Of a stretch of 62,000 nt of DNA, positions 38,206 through 53,200 are shown in pieces. The position numbers and the translations under genes were made by a program. The stretch lies in assembly GCF_932526225.1 (NCBI RefSeq), contig NC_064041.1:3777046-3839045 (forward strand). Direction: 5' to 3'. Position 1 is the first letter of the stretch. Each line of letters opens with the position of its first letter. Below the pieces are notes generated by a model. It did not search any database and was not told the origin of the DNA. It saw only the letters and a list, made by a program, of their open reading frames with translations. The DNA is from Nematostella vectensis. Lineage: Eukaryota; Cnidaria; Anthozoa; Actiniaria; Edwardsiidae.

Positions 38206-41200
38206 CTACTCCTTCACATAATTGGACGGGAAATACCCAATCTGCAAAACAGCGGTTTTTCATTAAGTCAAAGTATCAGCAGACATTCAATATAGGGAGC
38301 ACCTAATTAATATCGGAAAGGCTGTGAGGTCATGTCCGGGCAGCCTGGTACCCACCTGTCCATCGCACTCTCCTTTCCACCAGGAACCGTCTTTGTTTAG
38401 AATTAAAATTTTCGAATTTTTCTGTGGAATTTAAAAATCAATTAATAAATACACTGAGATTTATAGACATGTTGAGAGTAATAAGTAATACCTGTATTGA
38501 TATTTCCTTGGCGTTCCTCGCCTGGTATGGATACAACGCTGTCGCCCAGCCAATACCTGTGATAGAAGGGAATGTAAAACACAGGGATACCGCAACACAG
38601 CAATGCCACAACACACAGGGATATCGCAATGCACATGGATACCGCAACACACAGGGATACCACAACACAGGGATACAGCAACACACAGGGATACCACAAC
38701 ACACAGGGATACAGCAACGCACAGGGATACCACAACACGCAGGAATGTCACAACACACAGGGATACCGCAATACACAGGAACACCACAACACACAGATAC
38801 CATAACACACAGGGATACCACAACACACAGGAATACCACAACACACAGGGATACAGCAATGCACAGGGATACCACAACACACAGGAATACCGCAACACAC
38901 AGGGATAACGCAACTCACAGGGATACCGCAATACACAGGGAAAAAGAATCTCAAAGGGATACCGCAAAACACAGGTATACCACAAGATGTTTGAAAGAGC
39001 ACATACACAACACAGGTAACTCAACAGCACACTAGCACTAACCTCTGTACGCCAACTAACCTCTGTACGCCAACCAAACTCTGTACGCCAACCAACCTCT
39101 GTACGCCAACCAACCTCTGTACGTCCACTAACCTCTGTACGTCCACTAACCTCTGTAAGCCAACCAACCTCTGTAAGCCAACTAACCTCTGTACACCAAC
39201 TAACCTCTGTACACCAACTAACCTCTGTACACCAACTAACCTCTGTGCACCAACTAACCTCTGTGCACCAACTAACCTCTGTACGCCAACTAACCTCTGT
39301 ACGCCAACTAACCTCTGTACACCAACTAACCTCTGTACGCCAACTAACCTCTGTACGCCAACCAGCCTCTGTATGCCAACTAACCTCTGTACGCCAACCA
39401 GCCTCTGTACACCAACTAACCTCTGTACGCCAACTAACCTCTGTATGCCAACTAACCTCTGTATGCCAACCAACCTCTGTACACCAACTAACCTCTGTAC
39501 GCCAACTAACCTCTGTACGCCAACTAACCTCTGTACGCCAACTAACCTCTGTACGCCAACCAACCTCTGTACGCCAACCAACCTCTGTACGCCAACTAAC
39601 CTCTGTACGCCAACCAACCTCTGTACACCAACTAACATCTGTACGCCAACCAACCTCTGTACGCCAACTAACCTCTGTACGCCAACCAACCTCTGTACGC
39701 CAACTAACCTCTGTATGCCAACTAACCTCTGTACGCCAACCAACCTCTGTACACCAACTAACATCTGTACGCCAACCAACCTCTGTACGCCAACTAACCT
39801 CTGTACGCCAACTAACCTCTGTACGCCAACCAACCTCTGTACGCCAACCAACCTCTGTACGCCAACTAACCTCTGTACGCCAACTAACCTCTGTACGCCA
39901 ACTAACCTCTGTACGCCAACCAACCTCTTGTACACCAACTAACCTCTGTACGCCAACTAACCTCTGTACGCCAACTAACCTCTGTACGCCAACCAACCTC
40001 TGTACGCCAACCAACCTCTGTACGCCAACCAACCTCTGTACGCCAACCAACCTCTGTACGCCAACCAACCTCTGTACGCCAACCAACCTCTGTACGCCAA
40101 CTAACCTCTGTACACCAACTAACCTCTGTACACCAACTAACCTCTGTGCACCAACTAACCTCTGTGCACCAACTAACCTCTGTACGCCAACTAACCTCTG
40201 TAAGCCAACTAACCTCTGTACACCAACTAACCTCTGTAAGCCAACTAACCTCTGTACACCAACTAACCTCTGTACACCAACTAACCTCTGTACACCAACT
40301 AACCTCTGTGCACCAACTAACCTCTGTGCACCAACTAACCTCTGTACGCCAACTAACCTCTGTACGCCAACTAACCTCTGTACGCCAACTAACCTCTGTA
40401 CGCCAACCAGCCTCTGTATGCCAACTAACCTCTGTACGCCAACCAGCCTCTGTACACCAACTAACCTCTGTACGCCAACCAGCCTCTGTATGCCAACTAA
40501 CCTCTGTATGCCAACCAACCTCTGTATGCCAACTAACCTCTGTATGCCAACCAACCTCTGTACACCAACTAACCTCTTGTACACCAACTAACATCTGTAC
40601 GCCAACCAACCTCTGTACGCCAACTAACCTCTGTACGCCAACTAACCTCTGTACGCCAACTAACCTCTGTACGCCAACCAACCTCTGTACGCCAACCAAC
40701 CTCTGTACGCCAACCAACCTCTTTACGCCAACTAACCTCTTTACGCCAACCAACCTCTGTACGCCAACCAACCTCTGTACGCCAACCAACCTCTGTACGC
40801 CAACTAACCTCTGTACGCCAACCAACCTCTGTACGCCAACCAACCTCTGTACGCCAACCAACCTCTGTACGCCAACTAACCTCTGTACGCCAACTAACCT
40901 CTGTACGCCAACCAACCTCTGTACGCCAACCAACCTCTGTACGCCAACTAACCTCTGTACGCCAACTAACCTCTGTACGCCAACCAACCTCTGTACGCCA
41001 ACCAACCTCTGTACGCCAACCAACCTCTGTACGCCAACTAACCTCTGTACGCCAACTAACCTCTGTATGCCAACTAACCTCTGTATGCCAACTAACCTCT
41101 GTATGCCAACCAGCCTCTGTACGCCAACTAACCTCTGTACGCCAACCAACCTCTGTACGCCAACCAACCTCTGTACGCCAACTAACCTCTGTACGCCAAC

Positions 41201-44200
41201 TAACCTCTGTACGCCAACCAACCTCTGTACGCCAACCAACCTCTGTACGCCAACTAACCTCTGTACGCCAACTAACCTCTGTACGCCTGTAGGCTTGAAC
41301 GGTGGAACCTCATTAACTCAAAACACTAACCTCTGTTGTCTTGATCCTCGTTAAGGCCGCAGCGTAGCGTGGTATCGAGGCCGGTGAAGCTGACGCCTAG
41401 CGTGTTCTCGCGGTAGTATGCGACTAGTTCCTGTCAACATTACAAGGTCACATGAGACAAGAAAACGCAAGCCATAATGGATAAAAAACCTTTCTTTTTA
41501 CTCTAAAGATCGAGCCTTGCAAGTGATACAAGTTCCAGTCACGGTAATTGAATCATGGGAAATTTTCTTTCCGGAAACGTAGAGCACGCACAAGAATCCT
41601 GCGAAAAGCACACAATAAAAGTAGGCCAACAGCTTGGACAGCTTACCGGGATCGAGTCGAACACTTTAGACTGGGTCAAGCAGAACGTGCCATCTTCATA
41701 CGGGATCTTAATGTGCTTGGTGGCGTTACGGAACCTGAGAGAATCATTATAACATAGCCTGCTAACTACCATCATAAAAACAGTGGGTTTTGTTGGGCTG
41801 ATTATAGGCGTCACTACAAACAATGTCCTTCTTCAGTCTGCCCTGCAAAAGTCTTATTAAAGACGAAAATTTGGCAGAGTCGATTACCAGTTTATGGTGT
41901 ATTGTATTTATTCTTCTGGTTCACGAACACGACTATTTGTGCTATTTGTATTTATTCAAATTTCCGTAATACAGTATGTTCTGCACATTCCACCTCAAAA
42001 ACAATGCTATGGCAAGAACCGATCACAGAATACTATTGAAATTCCCGTGAACTGTTCCGCATGAACATTTAAAGTATCTAAGTAAGTAAATTTAAAGTTT
42101 GAATAAATCGAGTCAGTTCAGCAGAGCAAAAAAGGACTCACGGCATACGGTTGTAAGTAAACTACTACATACGTAGCTAATGCTCATTTCTGTATTCATG
42201 TTGACTATTATGTCAACTATTAAAAATAGTGCAAAATCCAAGTTTAAAGTCTTTATAACGCCGCAATGGGCAAAATACATCATAAATGCAGCTCTATCAG
42301 AGTGGGTTGCGAACTAGTTCCTGTGCGTAACAAAATGACGTACCATCGCCCACGTGCTCACCTCACACTTAGGGCGTACTCGCCGGCTCGATTGGCGCTT
42401 TCTCTGACAAGGAACGTCCCATCAGACCTTCCCATCGTCTCTTGCTCGGCCTCTGTACGGTCCATCTTACCCGCAAACCTGCATCAGACAAGCGCACCAG
42501 ACAAGTAAATCAGACAAGCGCACCAGACAAGCGCATAAGACAAGCGCATCAGACAAAACCATCAGACAAGAGCATCATCAGACAAGAGCATCAGACAAGA
42601 GCATCATCAGACAAGCGCATCATCAGACAAGAGCATCATCAGACAAGCGCATCATCAGACAAGCGCATCATCAGACAAGAGCATCATCAGACAAGCGCAT
42701 CATCAGACAAGAGCATCATCAGACAAGCGCATCATCAGACAAGAGCATCATCAGACAAGCGCATCAGACAAGAGCATCATCAGACAAGAGCATCAGACAA
42801 GCGCATCAGACAAGCGCATCATCAGACAAGCGCATCAGACAAGCGCATCAGAAAAGCGCATCAGACAAGCGCATCATCAGACAAGAGCATCATCAGACAA
42901 GAGCATCAGACAAGCGCATCAGACAAGCGCATCATCAGACAAGAGCATCAGACAAGCGCATAAGACAAGCGCAACAGACAAGCGCAACAGACAAGTGCAT
43001 CAGACAAGCGCAACAGACAAGCGCAACAGACAAACACATCAGAAAAGCGCATCAGACAAGCGCATCAGACAAGCGCATCAGACAAGCGCATCAGACAAGC
43101 GCATCAGACAAGCGCATCAGACAAGCGCATCAGACAAGCGCATCAGACAAACACATCAGACAAGCGCATCAGACAAGCGCAACAGACAAGCGCATCAGAC
43201 AAGCGCATCATCAGACAAGCGCATCAGACAAGCGCATCATCAGACAAGCGCAACAAACAAGCGCATCAGACAAGCGCAACAGACAAACACATCAGACAAG
43301 TGCATCAGACAAGAACATAAGACAAGCGCATCAGACAAGAGCATCATCAGACAAGAGCATCATCAGACAAGAGCATCATCAGACAAGCGCAACAGACAAG
43401 AGCATCAGACAAGCGCATCAGACAAGCGCATCAGACAAGCGCAACAGACAAGCGCATCAGACAAGCGCATCAGACAAGCGCAACAGACAAACACATCAGA
43501 CAAGCGCAACAGACAAGCGCATCAGACAAGTAAATCAGACAAGAGCATCAGACAAGCGCATCAGACAAGCGCAACAGACAAACACATCAGACAAGTGCAT
43601 CAGACAAGCGCAACAGACAAGCGCATCAGACAAGAACATCAGACAAGCGCACCAGACAAGCGCATCATCAGACAAGAGCATCAGACAAACACATCAGACA
43701 AGAGCATCAGACAAGCGCATCAGACAAGCGCATCAGACAAACACATCAGACAAGCGCATCAGACAAGAGCATCAGACAAGCGCATCATCAGACAAGAGCA
43801 TCATCAGACAAGCGCAACAGACAAGTGCAACAGACAAACACATCAGACAAGTGCATCAGACAAGCGCATCAGACAAGCGCAACAGACAAACACATCAGAC
43901 AAGAGCATCAGACAAGAGCATCATCAGACAAGAGCATCAGACAAGCGCAACAGACAAACACATCAGACAAGAGCATCAACAGACAAGAGCATCAGACAAG
44001 CGCATCAGACAAGAGCATCAACAGACAAGAGCATCAGACAAGCGCATCAGACAAGAACATCAACAGACAAGCGCATCAGACAAGCGCAACAGACAAGCGC
44101 ATCAGACAAGAACATAAGACAAGCGGAACAGACAAGAGCATAAGACAAGCGCATCAGATACGCTTTGTCTACTCACTAAATTTTTGTGTATCCCAACTTA

Positions 44201-47200
44201 TGCGAAACTGTGTTGTTACACAAGTGTAATAAGGAATAAGTTTATAAAACAATTTTTTAAATTTACCAGGGATACTTGGTAAGCGTATCTTTGATTTCCC
44301 CAGGAGCGGGTGAGGGGTGACCGGGACTCCTGTGGGCAAATAAAATAATATCATCAAATATCAACATCAACACATGATCTGTAAGTCAAGCATTGATAAA
44401 CTGGCGACCAGGGCGCTACTTACTCTTCCTTTAAAGTGTGCTGCTCATATCTGTGGCGATTAGTAAGCTGTGCAAACGCAAGAATAAGAGTGGTAAGGAG
44501 CAGTGTGTTCAAAGATCTGGCAAGCCAACACAGTTTGTAGAGCGATAATAAGATATTTACTAAAGATTTTGTACGTAATTTTTGTTTGTGTGTATGTTTT
44601 TTTGCTTGCTTGCTTGTTTGTTTGTTTGTTTGTTTGTTTGTTTGTTTGTTTGTTTGTTTGTTTGTTTGTTGAACAACAATACCATATTTAGGATTTTGAA
44701 CCTGATTTTGTTTGTTTCCTGCGTCTGCATTCTCTGTTGACGTTACGTGACTCCTGGGGAAATACCCGGTTGTTCCCGTGCGAATAGAAAGCCCCTGGAA
44801 GGTACAAAGGATATCTCGTTAAGAAAATTACATTGTGTTTATAGCTAAAACAAAAACCAATAACTATTTGGCTGGAGCACAAACATAGATAAGCACAAGT
44901 AGGAATTGAAACAGAGGAGACTATATAAACAAGCAGACATTCAAAACCTGAACCAGAATAGCCTGAACACTTTACCTCCCACCACTCAGGGTCACACGAA
45001 ACACCTTACCTTCCACCACTCAGGGTCACACGAAACACTTTACCTCCTATTATTCAGGGTCACATGTAACACCTTACCTCCCACCACTCAGGGTCACATG
45101 TAACACCTTACCTCCCACCACTCAGGGTCACACAGCACACCTTACCTCCCACCACTCAGAGTCACATGGAACACCTTACCTCCCATCATTCAGGGTCACA
45201 CGAAACACCTTACCTCCCATCATTCAGGGTCACATGTAACACCTTACCTCCCATCATTCAGGATCACATGTAACACCTTACCTCCTACCACTCAGGGTCA
45301 CACAACACACCTTACCTCCTACCACTCAGGGTCACATGAAGCACCTTACCTCCCACCACTCAGAGTCACACGGCACACCTTACCTCCTATCACTCAGGGT
45401 CACATGTAACACCTTACCTTCCACCACTCAGGGTCACATGTAACACCTTACCTCCAACCACTCAGGGTCACATGGAACACCTTACCTCCTACCACTCAGG
45501 GTCACACAGCACACCTTACCTCCCATCACTCAGGGTCACATGTAACACCTTACCTCCCATCACTCAGGGTCACATGGAACACCTTACCTCCTACCACTCA
45601 GGGTCACATGTAACACCTTACCTCCTATCACTCAGGGTCACATGGAACACCTTACCTTCCACCACTCAGGGTCACATGTAACACCTTACCTCCCATCACT
45701 CAGGGTCACATGGAACACCTTACCTCCTATCACTCAGGGTCACATGGAACACTTTACCTCCCATCACTCAGGGTCACATGGCACATCTTACCTCCTATCA
45801 CTCAGGGTCACACGGCACACCTTACCTTCCACCACTCAGGGTCACATGTAACCACCTTACCTCCCATCACTCAGGGTCACATGGGACACTTTACCTCCCA
45901 TCACTCAGGGTCACATGGCACACCTTACCTCCTATCACTCAGGGTCACACGGCACACCTTTCCTCCTATCACTCAGGGTCACATGGCACTCCTTACCTCC
46001 CACCACTCAGGGTCACATGGAACACCTTACCTCCCATCACTCAGGGTCACATGTAACACCTTACCTCCCATCACTCAGGGTCACGGCACACCTTAGCTCC
46101 TATCACTCAGGGTCACATGTAACACCTTACCTTCCACCACTCAGGGTCACATGTAACACCTTACCTCCAACTACTCAGGGTCACACGGCACACCTTACCT
46201 CCCACCACTCAGGGTCACATGGAACACCTTACCTCCCATCACTCAGGGTCACATGTAACACCTTACCTCCCATCACTCAGGGTCACACAGCACACCTTAC
46301 CTCCCATCACTCAGAGTCACATGTAACACCTTACCTCCCATCACTCAGGGTCACATGGAACACCTTACCTCCTACCACTCAGGGTCACATGTAACACCTT
46401 ACCTCCTATCACTCAGGGTCACATGGAACACCTTACCTTCCACCACTCAGGGTCACATGGAACACTTTACCTCCCATCACTCAGGGTCACATGGCACACC
46501 TTACCTCCTATCACTCAGGGTCACATGTAACACCTTACCTTCCACCACTCAGGGTCACATGGAACACCTTACCTTCCACCACTCAGGGTCACATGGAACA
46601 CCTTACCTCCAACCACTCAGGGTCACATGGAACACCTTACCTTCCACCACTCAGGGTCACATGGAACACTTTACCTCCCATCACTCAGGGTCACATGGCA
46701 CACCTTTCCTTCTATCACTCAGTATCATACGGCACACCTTACCTCCCATCACTCAGGATCACATGTAACACCTTACCTCCCATCACTCAGGGTCACATGG
46801 AACACCTTACCTCTCATCACTCAGGGTCACACGGCACACCTTACCTGCCATCACTCAGGATCACATGTAAAACCTTACCTCCCATCACTCAGGGTCACAT
46901 GGAACACCTTACCTCCCATCACTCAGGGTCACACAGCACACCTTACGTCCTATCACTCAGGGTCACATGTAACACCTTACCTCCCACCACTCAGGGTCAC
47001 ACGGCACACCTTACCTCCTATCACTCAGGGTCACATGTAAAACCTTACCTCCCATCACTCAGGGTCACACAGCACACCTTACGTCCTATCACTCAGGGTC
47101 CAAGTAACACTTACCTCCCACCACTCAGGAACACACGGCACACCTTACCTCCTATCACTCAGGGTCACATGTAAAACCTTACCTCCCATCACTCAGGGTC

Positions 47201-50200
47201 AAATGTAACACCTTACCTCCCATCACTCAGGAACACATGGAACACCTTACCTCCCATCACTCAGGGTCACACAGCACACCTTACCTCCCATCACTCAGGG
47301 TCACATGGAACACCTTACCTCTCATCACTCAGGGTCACACGGCACACCTTACCTCCCACCACTCAGGATCATTCTGATTCAGGACCTCCACTTCATCTCC
47401 TATCACCATGTTCAGGCTGGAACGCCCACTAGGTGCAATGCCATGGAAGCTGAAAAAAGACATTAAAGTATAGATAAGCTTATCTGAGGGCAAATAGACG
47501 TTCCTCTTTGAGAAAAAAAACTTTAAACCATGGATTAGTTTAACTGAGGGCAATTAGGCATTCCTCATACTATATGGTCAACAGAAGCATGTCATTTCTT
47601 TCTTATTGAACGTCAATAAAATTTGTCCTTTCTCCATATAACCCCCCCCCCCCCCCGTTCCTGGTCACATGTCTGAGCGTTAATGGCGGCAGTGTTGCTT
47701 TTGAAAGACCACAAGATGCTTGCTGTTCCAGCCAGCAAGTTTATGCTGTTTGCATAGGGCTTGGCTAGACTATTACTGAATTTTATTACTGGTATCACAT
47801 ATAGAAATTTGCAAACACAACAACAAAGCATTAGGTGTAGAAAGAACATAAACAAGTGGTAAATGCCAATTGTCAAGTGGCAGTTCTTCTATCAAAAAAT
47901 AACATGGAACTCTTCAAATTTCTACTGAATGTATGAAAATGTTCTGCGATCATATTATTTATCAACTATATTTTTAAAAATAATTATACTGTTCCATAAG
48001 CTGTGATTGGTCTTGGAGCTGCCAATTGCCAATTGTTTTCACACTGACAACATTTATTGAAATAGGTGTATAGGCTTTGAAATAGTAAATGGTGCATCAT
48101 TTCATAAAACTCACTTTTGTATTGCAACAACCACTTGTGCATCTGAAAAAAAGGTAAGTGAGGGACAAACCTTTCTCATTTAATGTGTTTAACGCACTGC
48201 ACACTGGATCTGATTAGATAATGATTCAACAAAAACTTGCAGCCAAAAATAAATTCTTGCTTTTCACTTCTCTCGTGTGGACAAACATACTATATAAATC
48301 ACTTTTAGCCAGAAATGTCATGAACTTGTAAAATTTGATAAATAAACTGTTGTTCTAACATCAAAAATATCATCTTCCTAAACAAATTAATTATGTTGTA
48401 CTCAGTACAAATTTAACTTTCTTTGATAATTAAAATTTGGTTTGATCATTTAGGTGTAGTTCAGAGTCAGCCATGAAATAGCAATTAATTAGAATTATGA
48501 AAGTTATTGTCAGTACTTATTTCCTTGTTCACTGTAACCAAACTACAAACCTTATTTCAATAGAAATTCATACAAAATTCAGAAAATATAGCAATCTTTT
48601 TCAATGCCTCGTGCATTTGTGTTGTTGTATTTTGCATAGACATGTGTAAGGTGATGTCTTACAGTCATTCTTACAACATGCTTTGTTTCATATATGAGAT
48701 GTTTGTTACTGTACCCTTACAATATGTGGGTTACATGGGACCATCTTGCTCACAGCTTCCTGTGTCTCACACACTTACAGGTATTCAACAAGTGTGTTAG
48801 TATTTTGCACAGGATTCACAAGTGTCTTATGTGATAATCAACCATATAAAGCACTATTTACCATCTGTCTTGCCACACTTAATGTTTCCATGTGTCTTGT
48901 ATGTGTATGTGTGTCTGGCACATGCACTGTAAGAGTGCATATTACGTACTGTGTTTCTGTCGTGGAAGGCCATCCCGCGTCCAACTCATACCAAATGATG
49001 CCGGGGTGGAAGTCTGTTTAACAAGTTTCTCTGGTCGGGTTATTGGGGAAGGTGCTGGGAGAACGAAAAATCTGGTGTTGAGTTCTTTTTTTGCTTCTTC
49101 TAAACTATCATTTGCAAATTACCTTGAATCATAATGGAAACCAATCGTACCCGATTCACACATTTATAAGAATACAATTGATTCGAACACACAGATTCAC
49201 AAGGGTGTTTTTTAAAGGGTGCTTGAACATCAAAGGTCGAAGTAAGGAGCCACAGAAAGTGTGCTTTAAGCTTGAATAGTTTATTCACAGAGTCATTTTG
49301 CAGCTTAAATCTAGATCTTTTAGGTTGGCATGTCTTGAGCTTTTATCCAAAGCCTGACAAACATTCAGTTTCTTGGCATCTTACCAAAGTGGCTACTCAA
49401 GGGAAACAAAGAATATGATTGGCTAAGACAGTGTTTGAGTGATGGTACATAGTCCAAATGTTTGAGAACCAACAGATTGAGATAATAGAGCCATGCTAGC
49501 TTATCTAGATTAGATCACAAGCATCTTAATTTAAAAAGTAAAGAGATTTGTTTGAGTTTCAAGAAAGTCAATCATAGACTGATTTTGCATTCAAATTATC
49601 ATCTCACATCAACACAACATAAAACATCCATGCAATCATTGAAATAAGGTTGCAAAGTGAAAAGTGAAAAACAAGAAGTGAGTTAGAAAAAGTATTTTTC
49701 AATCAATTTTCATCTGATTTGATCGTATAAGCCAGATCCATGCACAACACACAAATACAAAATAAAATCATTGAATACAAAACACTAAAATACAATAAAC
49801 AACAGTACATAATAAGATAAGTTAAATATGATACAAGAATCATTTGAATACAATACGTAGAGAATACTACCATGGAAAGCGCGTGTGTACGGTTTTTATT
49901 CACAAGTTGTGCAGTATCAAAAAATGAACGAGTGAGCACAGCGAACGAGTGAGTTTCTTTTATACAAAACAACGAGTGAATAAAAACTGTACAAAGCACT
50001 TTCCATGCTGTATTTTGTTTATTATATACATACTGAGAAATTTATAATAAGCTTATTACATAACATTTTTTTAGACTTGTCTGCAGAGGCTCCAAGGTTT
50101 GTGCTGTTCGAGGGTTCAGTTGAAGACAGACAGAAACTTGTACATTGAAATGAATCTGTCTCGCTAATGTAACGCACGAGACTGTGATGTTTGATAGTGT

Positions 50201-53200
50201 TTTAACAGCCTTACATCTCGACTTTCTACATAATCCTCTACAGTGTCATTGAGAGTAGCAAATCTATTGGCTTCCATTTTGACCACTTTGTATTAAATTT
50301 TCACAGTTAAATTTCAATTTCTCGCTCAATGGAGCTCGGCACCAAAAGTAACATGAAAAAATTCCTGTCTTGGGATTGAAGCCATTCAAGTGCAGTGAAA
50401 AAATATTGTTCGTCCAATCACAACCGCGAACGACTTTTCTTCAATGTGAAAAAACATCGTTCGGGCCTCTGATTTGCTGAGACCAGTGAACGAACGAAAA
50501 TTTACTGAATATGTTTTCAGTGAGTATTCCTCAGTATGTATATAATAAAGTACAATACAAAATCAAATACAAAATGTAATCACTCAAGTGAAAAAGAGAA
50601 AGAAGGCAGGTCATACCAGGGAAGTGTAAGGTTATACCAGGGAAGTGTAAGGTTACACCAGGTAAGCGTAAGGTAATACCAGGGAAGCGTAAGGGAATAC
50701 CAGTGAAGTGTAAGGTTACACCAGGGAAGTGTAAGGTAATACCAGGGAAGTGTAAGGTTATACCAGGGAAGTGTAAGGTCATACCAGGGAAGTGTAAGGT
50801 CATACCAGGGAAGTGTAAGGTAACACCAAGGAAGTGTTAGGGAATACCAGGGAAGTGTAAGGTTACACCAGGTAAGCGTAAGGTAATACCAGGGAAGTGA
50901 AAGGGAATACCAGGGAAGTGTAAGGTCATACCAGGGAAGTGTAAGGTCATACCAGGGAAGTGTAAGGTCATACCAGGGAAGTGTAAGGGAATACCAGTGA
51001 AGTGTAAGGTAATACCAGGGAATTGTAAGGTTATACCAGGGAAGTGTAAGGTTATACCAGGGAAGTGTAAGGTCATACCAGGGAAGTGTAAGGGAATACC
51101 AGTGAAGTGTAAGGTAACACCAGGGAAGTGTAAGGTAATACCAGGGAAGTGTAAGGTTATACCAGGAAAGTGTAAGGTAATACCAGGAAAGTGTAAGGTA
51201 ATACCAGGGAAGTGTAAGGTCATACTAGGGAAGTGTAAGGTCATACCAGGGAAGTGTAAGGTAATACCAGGGAAGTGTAAGGTTATACCAGGGAAGTGTA
51301 AGGTCATACTAGGGAAGTGTAAGGGAATACCAGTGAAGTGTAAGGCAACACCAGGGAAGTGTAAGGTAATACCAGGGAAGTGTAAGGTTATACCAGGGAA
51401 GTGTAAGGTCATACCAGGGAAGTGTAAGGGAATACCAGTGAAGTGTAAGGTCATACCAGGGAAGTGTAAGGTCATACCAGGGAAGTGTAAGGTAACACCA
51501 GGGAAGTGTAAGGTCATACAAGGGAAGTGTAAGGTCATACCAGGGAAGTGTAAGGTTATACCAGGGAAGTGTAAGGTTATACCAGGGAAGTGTAAGGTTA
51601 TACCAGGGAAGTGTAAGGTCATACCAGGGAAGTGTAAGGGAATACCAGTGAAGTGTAAGGTAACACCAGGGAAGTGTAAGGTCATACCAGGGAAGTGTAA
51701 GGTCATACCAGGGAAGTGTAAGGTTATACCAGGGAAGTGTAAGGTTATACCAGGGAAGTGTAAGGTTATACCAGGGAAGTGTAAGGTCATACCAGGGAAG
51801 TGTAAGGGAATACCAGTGAAGTGTAAGGTTATACCAGGGAAGTGTAAGGTCATACCAGGGAAGTGTAAGGGAATACCAGTGAAGTGTAAGGTCATACCAG
51901 GGAAGTGTAAGGTCATACCAGGGAAGTGTAAGGTTATACCAGGGAAGTGTAAGGTTATACCAGGGAAGTGTAAGGTTATACCAGGGAAGTGTAAGGTAAT
52001 ACCAGTGAAGTGTAAGGTAACACCAGGGAAGTGTAAGGTAATACCAGGGAAGTGTAAGGTTATACCAGGAAAGTGTAAGGTAATACCAGGAAAGTGTAAG
52101 GTAATACAAGGGAAGTGTAAGGTCATACCAGGGAAGTGTAAGGTCATACCAGGGAAGTGTAAGGTAATACCAGGGAAGTGTAAGGTTATACCAGGGAAGT
52201 GTAAGGTCATACTAGGGAAGTGTAAGGGAATACCAGTGAAGTGTAAGGCAACACCAGGGAAGTGTAAGGTAATACCAGGGAAGTGTAAGGTTATACCAGG
52301 GAAGTGTAAGGTCATACCAGGGAAGTGTAAGGGAATACCAGTGAAGTGTAAGGTCATACCAGGGAAGTGTAAGGTCATACCAGGGAAGTGTAAGGTAACA
52401 CCAGGGAAGTGTAAGGTCATACAAGGGAAGTGTAAGGTCATACCAGGGAAGTGTAAGGTTATACCAGGGAAGTGTAAGGTTATACCAGGGAAGTGTAAGG
52501 TTATACCAGGGAAGTGTAAGGTCATACCAGGGAAGTGTAAGGGAATACCAGTGAAGAGTAAGGTAACACCAGGGAAGTGTAAGGTCATACCAGGGAAGTG
52601 TAAGGTCATACCAGGGAAGTGTAAGGTTATACCAGGGAAGTGTAAGGTTATACCAGGGAAGTGTAAGGTTATACCAGGGAAGTGTAAGGTCATACCAGGG
52701 AAGTGTAAGGGAATACCAGTGAAGTGTAAGGTTATACCAGGGAAGTGTAAGGTCATACCAGGGAAGTGTAAGGGAATACCAGTGAAGTGTAAGGTCATAC
52801 CAGGGAAGTGTAAGGTCATACCAGGGAAGTGTAAGGTAACACCAGGGAAGTGTAAGGTCATACCAGGGAAGTGTAAGGTCATACCAGGGAAGTGTAAGGT
52901 TATACCAGGGAAGTGTAAGGTTATACCAGGGAAGTGTAAGGTTATACCAGGGAAGTGTAAGGTAATACCAGTGAAGTGTAAGGTAACACAAGGAAAGTGT
53001 AAGATAACACCAGGGAAGTGTAAGGTAACACCAGGGAAGTATAAGGTCATACCAGGGAAGTGTAAGGTAATACCAGGGAAGTGTAAGGTAATACCAGGGA
53101 AGTGTAAGGTCATACCAGGGAAGTGTAAGGTAATACCAGGGAAGTGTAAGGTAACACCAGGGAAGTGTAAGGTAATACCAGGGAAGTGTAAGGTCATACC

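Noticed and set aside
37934-38263. 109-codon minus-strand open frame (CFADWVFPVQLCEGVATYLY)
   Set aside because: It overlaps, in another frame, the last VAV exon (38241-38206), whose SH3 ending and stop explain the sequence. No domain was recognised.
38461-41354. Open frames of 300-708 codons on both strands
   Set aside because: Hexapeptide repeats (LVGVQR, LCTPTN) from 18-bp satellites located within a VAV intron.
41548-41757. Plus-strand open frames near 41550-41750
   Set aside because: Antisense to the VAV SH2 exon 41734-41647, which fits the protein and splice phases.
42442-44229. Charged 13-residue repeat protein (HQTSASDKRIRQA)
   Set aside because: By-product of a 13-bp satellite: three units equal 39 nt. 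It is antisense to VAV and abuts its SH2 acceptor.
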